A stretch of 64,000 bases of DNA from positions 171,715 to 235,714 of the forward strand of contig JASAMV010006835.1 of NCBI GenBank assembly GCA_030248065.1, written 5' to 3'. Below, in pieces: positions 57,828-64,000 of this stretch (positions are counted from its first letter, which is position 1; each line of letters starts with the position of its first letter). This DNA is from Rhynchonema sp. JSB1_4. Taxonomy: Eukaryota; Nematoda; Chromadorea; Monhysterida; Xyalidae. Made by a program: the position numbers and the translations under genes. Under the pieces are notes generated by a model, which was not told the origin of the DNA, did not search any database, and saw only the letters and a program-made list of their open reading frames with translations.

Positions 57828-59953
57828 TCTTGTTGCCATAATCTCAACGTGTAACCAGGCATGAGCTTTAGGTGAAGTGAATACCGTACATTTTTTTAGA
57901 CATTTGGGCCGCTCTCTGACAAAAGCAAAAAGTGTGTGGTAAACTTTTTGCTTTTTGCTTTTGTCGGAAAGCGGCCGTAGGCGCAATATGCATCTAAAAA
58001 TTATTTTTGCTTGCGTCTAAAAATCAGGAGGTTAGGCCTGGAATTTTCACACTTTGCACTTGACGTGCCCAAAATTGCGTTGGATCCATTACTTGGCACA
58101 TAAAGTTATGTCATCTGGGTGTAAATTGCAGCTGGAAAATCTTGAAATAAACGAACCCTGAAGCATTTAAAAAAGTTACCCTGTCTCACAGTGAGCTCGT
58201 TCGTCATGCGTGCTGTCACGAGTCGCGCATTTTGTTTAGAAGTTTTCCAATTAAAAATAAACAAAAAAACTGCCGGGGCTGTTTTGCTGCTGACAGACAT
58301 TGCTCAGCGTGATCACCGAAAAACTTGTTTCACCAAAACCGATATCACACTTGGTGATCGGATTGTACTGGCCTTGCTCACGTTAGATTTTTGTATCAAA
58401 GTGATCTGCTGTCGGTACCGTCAATATTTTCCCCGATTTCAACCAGCATAAAACTTGGTTTATTGGTCCAGGGAACAACCTTTAAGCTGCTGACTGCAGA
58501 AGATCTTGCACTATCGTTGTTTCAAGAAAGTCACGTGCCCAAGAAGGCAAGACCGGTCCGATCCGATCATCAAGTTTGATGTCGCTCAAACTGAACTGAA
58601 ACTGAACACAACAGCGGGTGGTGCACCACGTACAGTTGTGACAAACTGAGCCAGCGTACTATGGATGATGCAGTTATTACACCAAACTTATTCAACAGCA
58701 AAACTGCGTTTTCGTTTTGTGTAGGCGAGCCAAAAAATTGCTGATCGTTTGCACATATGCACGCATTCGCGTTGGCGGTCGTTTGCTGCGACACAAGCCA
58801 AACCGCATAATTTGATCGTGCAAAAAATGTTTACCCCACAAACAACTCCAATTGTGTTGACAAAACAACGTGTCGGGTCGGTAATAACAAATGCATGACA
58901 TTCATTCAATTGCAGGCGCAGACAATACAATGGGAACGATATGTACGTCAGAACACTGACTAAATCCAATTTGATCGTTGTGCAATTTTAATACAAATTT
59001 CGTCACATTGTGCAAAAGACTGTGGAAGCAACAGCACTATCTTTTGATCAGACTGACTGCGCACTCTGAACTAAACAAAACCGGCTCACTCGCGGGACTG
59101 ATAAATTTGGCGCATCATCAAACTCAATTCTCGCCTCGCCTTATCGTCTGCTTGTTCGGCGTTATGTAAACACAGACTGGGTCTGTTGTCTTCCGTAAAG
59201 GACGTTGAGAAGCACGAAGTTGTTGACAACAAGGTTAGTCGATTGTTTAATTTTTGTTTCGATCGGTTCCTGAAACTGCTTGACAGGCGACAGTAACAGT
59301 TTTGTTGAACAGGTGTTATAATTTCAGTTCGAATCGAACTGTACTTTGCTTTTGGCCAAGTGCCAGCTGGTGTCGTCGAGCCTTTGACCTTTGTTCCGTA
59401 ATCCGCTTATCACATTAGGAAGCGGAAGATTGTTCAGAAAATCGGCTTACTGCTCTCTCTTGTCTCTTCTGCAGTGTAATGACAGTGGCATGTGTGCGAG
59501 ATAAGTATGATGCGGGGTTCTTCTGACCGGAGGCGTGAGAGACCCAACATATCCCCGAATCGTAACCCAAACACCAGCAGGATGTAACATCACATAAAGA
59601 TGTCAGCCGAAAAATCGTAACCAGCTAACGTGGTCGTAGTCAATGCGTCATGCCGGCTCGCTCTGTTTATATATACATAAAGCCAGCCAGGCAGTTTATG
59701 CAAACAAGCTCAAAAGCCCCGTAATAGTTTATGTTTACACATTTAGCAGATGTTCTTGAAAGCACGCCTTGTACCACAAACTACGTACACATTGGTTACT
59801 GAGTTTTTTTGGGTTACCGCTCGCCCAGAATATTTGGTGTTAGCCGGCGGCGTTGTGCAAGTTTGAACAAACCGTTGCTTGCAAATGTGCGCATGATAGT
59901 TTTGAAATTTTACAGACACCTTTCAGCCGTAGCGCAATGCCACATTTAACGAA
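57828..59953. other. Intergenic region upstream of ITPK1
   Basis: A short inverted pair AAGCAAAAAGT / AAAGCAAAAAGC lies near 57921-57960. No exon or RNA gene was recognised. CCTTTCAG at 59920-59927, just before the ITPK1 start, could be a 3' splice site for an upstream leader. Confidence 0.5.
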
Positions 59954-62900
59954 ATGGAGCCCGAATCCGCGTCGCTGAGCCCAACTAATCGTCGTTGTGT
60001 TCGTTTTGTTATCGAACCGGTTGTGATGTCGGACGTGGTCCAACAGGTCTGTCGATGTTTCACTGGTGAAGCTGGGAATATTAGTGCCTCGCGCATTTGT
60101 AGGCATAGACCTCAATCAAAAGTAAATCTCAAAAACGCAAAATTTGTCATGTGTGACGGTTTTTTTATTCAGGTGAGTCCCCAGCAGCCGGTGATGGGCT
60201 CGGTTTACCGTATCGGCTATTGGATGAGCAAAAAGAAGGAGAAGAAATTGGATTGGGCCGATTTCGTGGAGCTGTGCCGTCAACACAATATGGATATGAT
60301 TCCCGTTGGTTTCGTATCTGGAACGTTAAAAAATAGAACTTAAAATATTTAACGGCAGTATTTCAGATTGATCTCGACCGTTGCTTGGACGAACAGGGTC
60401 CGTTCGATTGCATCATTCACAAACTGACCGACATCTGGTCAAAGTCTGAGGCCGGTCAGCCCCGCGACGCCATCAGATGGTCGAATTTTCAGGTACAGCT
60501 TCGTTGTTTTGATCAAAAACGGTTGTCTTTCCACGAAATTTATGAAATAATTTGTGAAAACTGAAATCGAACAAAATATTTGCAGGAATTTGTCGACGGT
60601 CACCCGTCAATGCCCGTTCTCGACCCGCTGCCCGCCATGCGCCTGTTGTGTGACCGATCGGTGCAGTATGCATTCCTGCACAGCATATGTGACACAAAAG
60701 GTGGCTGGCTCTCATTTTATATTTTCCCGTTTGGTTTTGGATGACATGTTGGTTTCCTGTTGCTCTCTGGATTTCTTGTCTGCTATCAGCAGTTTACTTC
60801 ATCGCACCGGTTTTCGCTTTCTTGTTTTTTTTCAGTGGGCCAGAAAGTTTGCACTTCCAAATGCTTAGCAGTGCCCGAAATAAGCTTCCATGCAGTGGTG
60901 TCGTTGGGGGAAGGGGAGTTACCCCCTAGTATCCGGTATCTTGATTTTTTTCACCCAGGGGTATCCGGTATCCTGACTTTTTGTCCAGGGGTATCCTGCC
61001 CTAAAATTTTTCCGAAAACCGTAAAAATCGCCCATTTTTACCTCCAAAATGCTCAAAATCGCTTGTTGGCGCAAGCATAACCCCCCAAAATGACCATTTT
61101 TTGCGCTTTCAACAGCGATGTTGCTCATCCTCTAAAAAACTGACCTTTTTTGAACAACCCCCCTGGGTATCCGAGGTTTTTTATTTTAAGGAGCAACCCC
61201 CCTGGTATCCGAGATTTTTCATTTTGGGTATCCGGTATCAGAAAATTTTGGATTTTGGGTATCCGGTATCCTGACTTTTTGATTTCCCAACGACACCACT
61301 GCTTGCATTGCAACGACAACCAAGTAACCAACATAGCAACTGCGACAAAAAATAGCTCAGCTCGCAAGTTACCTTACTTTCATGATACAAATAAAACTTA
61401 TCCCGTTTTCAGCAATCCGTTCCCCGTCCTACGTGACGCTAACAGCCGATAATTGGCGTGAGAATTCTGCGAAAATGGCCTTATTCGGTGTGGAGTTCCC
61501 GGTGGTGTGCAAACCGGTGGCCGCCCATGGACCTAGTTCTGCGCATACGGTATGATTTCGCCTCTGTATGTATTATATTCATATGTTATTATATATTATT
61601 ACATTATATAACTAAAAAAATTTTCGAAAAAATTCATTTAAAAATATTAAAAATAAAATTAAAAAATAAATTAAACATATTTATTTAGTTTAAAACCTTT
61701 ATTTTTTGTCCAGATGTGCCTTGTGTTCAACGAACGTGGCCTGAAATCCTGTGGTCTTACTACCGAGCCGATGGTGGCGCAGACATTCGTCGCACACGAT
61801 GCCATCCTATATAAGGTGCTTCCTTGGTCTTCTTTTTTCATTTCGTTTTCCTTTTTTATATTAGCGTTTGTCAACAGTGAATCTGACAACCCCTATAGTT
61901 CGTTTATCATGTTTGGTTCAATAATTTTTCATGGCCCTTTGTTTAAAACACAAAAGAAATCCAAGATAATAATGGCGTTTATTCAAGTAGACGTATCCAG
62001 CGCAGATTATTCAGATTTTTTTACCAGCAAGAAACTTCACTTTCACAGCTATTTTTCAACTTTTTGTCATTATCCCAATTTTCTAGGTGTTCGTGATCGG
62101 TGAACGCACGTTCGTCGAGATACGCCCGTCGCTACGCAATTTTACTGCCGGAGGTCTGTTTTGTCTGGATTTTCGTCGCATTGTTTGTTCAATGTTTCAG
62201 AAATTTATTACAAGCTACACTTTTTTTTATATTTCAGAAGCGGATACGATATGGTTTGACAGCCATGACATTTCGAAGGCCGGAAGTTGTTGCGAACTGA
62301 CGCAAGAGGTCGATGTCCCGTCCTTTTTTGTCTTTTTTTCCAAATTCCCGGCTTTTGGCAACGTAGGCGTTTCGTCGGATCTTATGTTAAAAACATTTTT
62401 TTCTTTTCAAATTTCACGCTTCTTCTACTAGAATAGGGAGGGCGCAATGCATCTCATGACTGATGAGGACCCGGATGCATTGTGACATATATAGTCTCCT
62501 GAGAGGGTCCGAAACTATATATGCAGCTTTAGACTACTCTATTATTATAAAAAATTGCTAAAATTTATAAAACACTAAATAAAACACTGCTATACACTCC
62601 TTTTATCACATTCTGAATTGCTGGAGCGCAGTTTTAAGGTCGGTTTATACTTCTGACTGCTCGGCAGTAGCAGTCAGAAAATTGTGACTTCCCATCCGAT
62701 TGACTGCTACCCCATTTATACTCGAGCGCAGTCAAAACAGTAGCAGACACGAAAAAAGTATAAATGCGCCGGGCAGTCAAGGACCGGCAGTCACCGATTC
62801 TGACTTCCGGCAGTCAAAAACAGCAAGTTAAAAAGTTTTAACTTTCTGGGCAGTTTTGAGCTGACTCCCGCACATGTTTTGGTGTTTATCGGTAGATCTG

Positions 62901-64000
62901 GATGAGAAAACATGGTTTGTGTCGAAAGAAAAACAGAAGGCACCCCGCGTCATTTCCACCACGATTGTTTAGGTCTTGCTGACTGCCGGGGCCAAATAAG
63001 GCACTTTTGAACATCGCTTTGTTGTTTGAATATTCTTTATTTGGCGTTAAAAACTGCCCGTGGTGTTTTTGAGTTTGTTCCAATAAGTGCTGGTGTTATT
63101 GACCGAACAACAAACCCGTGAACTGGTTGCTTTGTTGTATGATCACATCCAAACGTATTTATTGCGTGATTTCACAGAGTTTTATACGCCTTATATTTTT
63201 TTCGTGGTCATTTTTGAAATCACCAGGTCCGATTACATGGGAAAAATAACAAAAATGTGCAAAAACTTACTTTTGTGTGCACCATCAAGGTTTGAACCCT
63301 CGGGTGACCAAACGCTAAACCGCTAGGACACAAAGACGTCTGCTGCCGGACGCTTAACGCGCTATATAATCATAAGCAATGTGTTTGTGGGTGTGTCTGT
63401 GTGTGGTGTGTGTGTGTGTTGCGGCTTTGTGTGCTGTAGCTGGCACTGCCTGTGTAAAAAGATCAGGCAAACAACACGCGAATTTCTCTTTCTTTCATTT
63501 TCAAGGCGGGCAGTCGTCGGAAGTCAAGCGATTGGGGGCAGTCAAAAATTATCGGCAGTCACAGGCAGGCAGAAGGCAAAAGCAGTCATGACTGCCAATG
63601 ACAGCTGACTGCACTTGACTGCAGCAAAATTCTGACTGCTACTGCCCATGAAGTCAGAGTATAAACCGACCTTTACTCCCGTGAGGGTCAGTCAGAAGTC
63701 CACGGGAGCCAAAATACAGTATGTTGCGGTAAAATTGCCATGGCCGAAAATTTTTGACGTTAGGTCACTTAGAATTATCAAAGTGGTTTATTGACTCTGC
63801 AAGTTAATTCCCGAAAAGTATGTTTTTGTGCCGTTTATTCAGCACGACACGGGCCCGATCCAGAGTCTCGACCCAACCGATGCAGCCGTCAGGCACATTG
63901 TGGCACGCGTGCGAGCGCGCGCCGGACTGAATTTGTTTGGCGTGGATCTGATTCTCGATAAACATGACGGCACTTGTTATGCCATTGATTTGAACATGTT
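59954..64000 (+). CDS. ITPK1: Inositol-tetrakisphosphate 1-kinase, 5' part
   Basis: ATP-grasp kinase that phosphorylates inositol tris/tetrakisphosphates in the cytosol. Exons 59954-60046, 60173-60304, 60367-60492, 60586-60700, 61413-61549, 61714-61815, 62087-62153, 62238-62308 and 63843 to the window end stay in phase for about 333 residues. Family landmarks in order: YRIGYWMSKKKEKKLDWADF; EQGPFDCIIHKLTDIW; GHPSMPVLDPLPAM with CDRS; FPVVCKPVAAHG (ATP-binding Lys); VAHDAILYKVFVIGERTFVE; RPSLRNFTAG; FGVDLILDKHDG and AIDLN, holding the metal-binding Asp/Asp/Asn. The C-terminus lies outside. About 40 residues precede the usual family start; a second ATG in exon 2 (MGSVYRIGYW) would give the usual length. 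Introns 4 and 8 contain MITEs. Confidence 0.93.
60893..61301. mobile_element. hAT-like MITE, family F (ITPK1 intron 4)
   Basis: The ends are CAGTGGTGTCGTTGGG and CCCAACGACACCACTG. The flanks CTTCCATG and CTTGCATT agree at six of eight positions. GTATCCGGTATCCTGAC-type motifs repeat in one orientation on both sides of a central palindrome CGCTTGTTGGCGCAAGC. Confidence 0.8.
62637..63672. mobile_element. PIF/Harbinger-like non-autonomous element (ITPK1 intron 8)
   Basis: The inverted ends are AGGTCGGTTTATACT and AGTATAAACCGACCT with TTA on both sides (62634-62636, 63673-63675), the 3-bp target typical of PIF/Harbinger. Both ends are dense in GCAGTCA/TGACTGC subterminal repeats. 1036 bp without transposase. 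It contains a tRNA-like fossil near 63283 and a (TG)n run at 63379-63420. Confidence 0.75.
63283..63345 (-). pseudogene. tRNA-like remnant
   Basis: The minus strand shows TCCTAGCGGTTTAGCG and a T arm CGAGGGTTCAAACCTTG, but the arms between are too short and no acceptor stem forms. It lies inside the 62637-63672 element. Confidence 0.4.

Overview
The window is nuclear DNA from an animal. It holds spliced genes with GT-AG introns, a Notch ligand of the Delta type, and a large load of short DNA transposons and satellites. Two signs point to a nematode or a close relative. First, the Hop/STI1 co-chaperone starts directly at its TPR2A domain, without TPR1, as in Caenorhabditis elegans STI-1. Second, a 10-mer (TGATGTTTCA) resembling the nematode 21U-RNA upstream core (CTGTTTCA) occurs 17 times. 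The species cannot be named from this sequence.

Layout: 1-12.8 kb is intergenic with one foldback element. 12.8-22.1 kb (+) is a 17-exon Delta gene whose exons join in phase into an 872-residue protein (signal peptide, MNNL, DSL, nine EGF repeats, one membrane helix, cytoplasmic tail). 24.9-26.5 kb (-) is a proposed three-exon gene for a 123-residue secreted, prohormone-like protein. 27.9-29.0 kb (-) is a three-exon MGMT (O6-alkylguanine-DNA alkyltransferase). 29.6-32.8 kb (-) is a ten-exon Hop/STI1 of 327 residues. 33-38 kb is nested, G-rich transposon debris. 38.2-42.6 kb is an 88-bp satellite (about 46 units) interrupted by a MITE. 42.6-59.9 kb is repeat-rich DNA with a 137-bp satellite, a triplicated 240-bp repeat, tRNA-like sequences, a small SINE and many MITEs. 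60.0-64.0 kb (+) is the 5' part of an ITPK1-type inositol polyphosphate kinase gene running off the end.

The genes do not form a pathway; they are separate housekeeping or signalling genes. The most distinctive content is mobile. Six MITE families share one plan: short inverted ends of the CAGTG or CACTG type, an 8-bp target duplication that is exact in most copies, a family-specific short motif repeated in direct orientation on both sides, and in five of the six a central GC palindrome. The second notable signal is the dispersed 10-mer, found in introns, at splice sites, in exons and over one proposed start codon.
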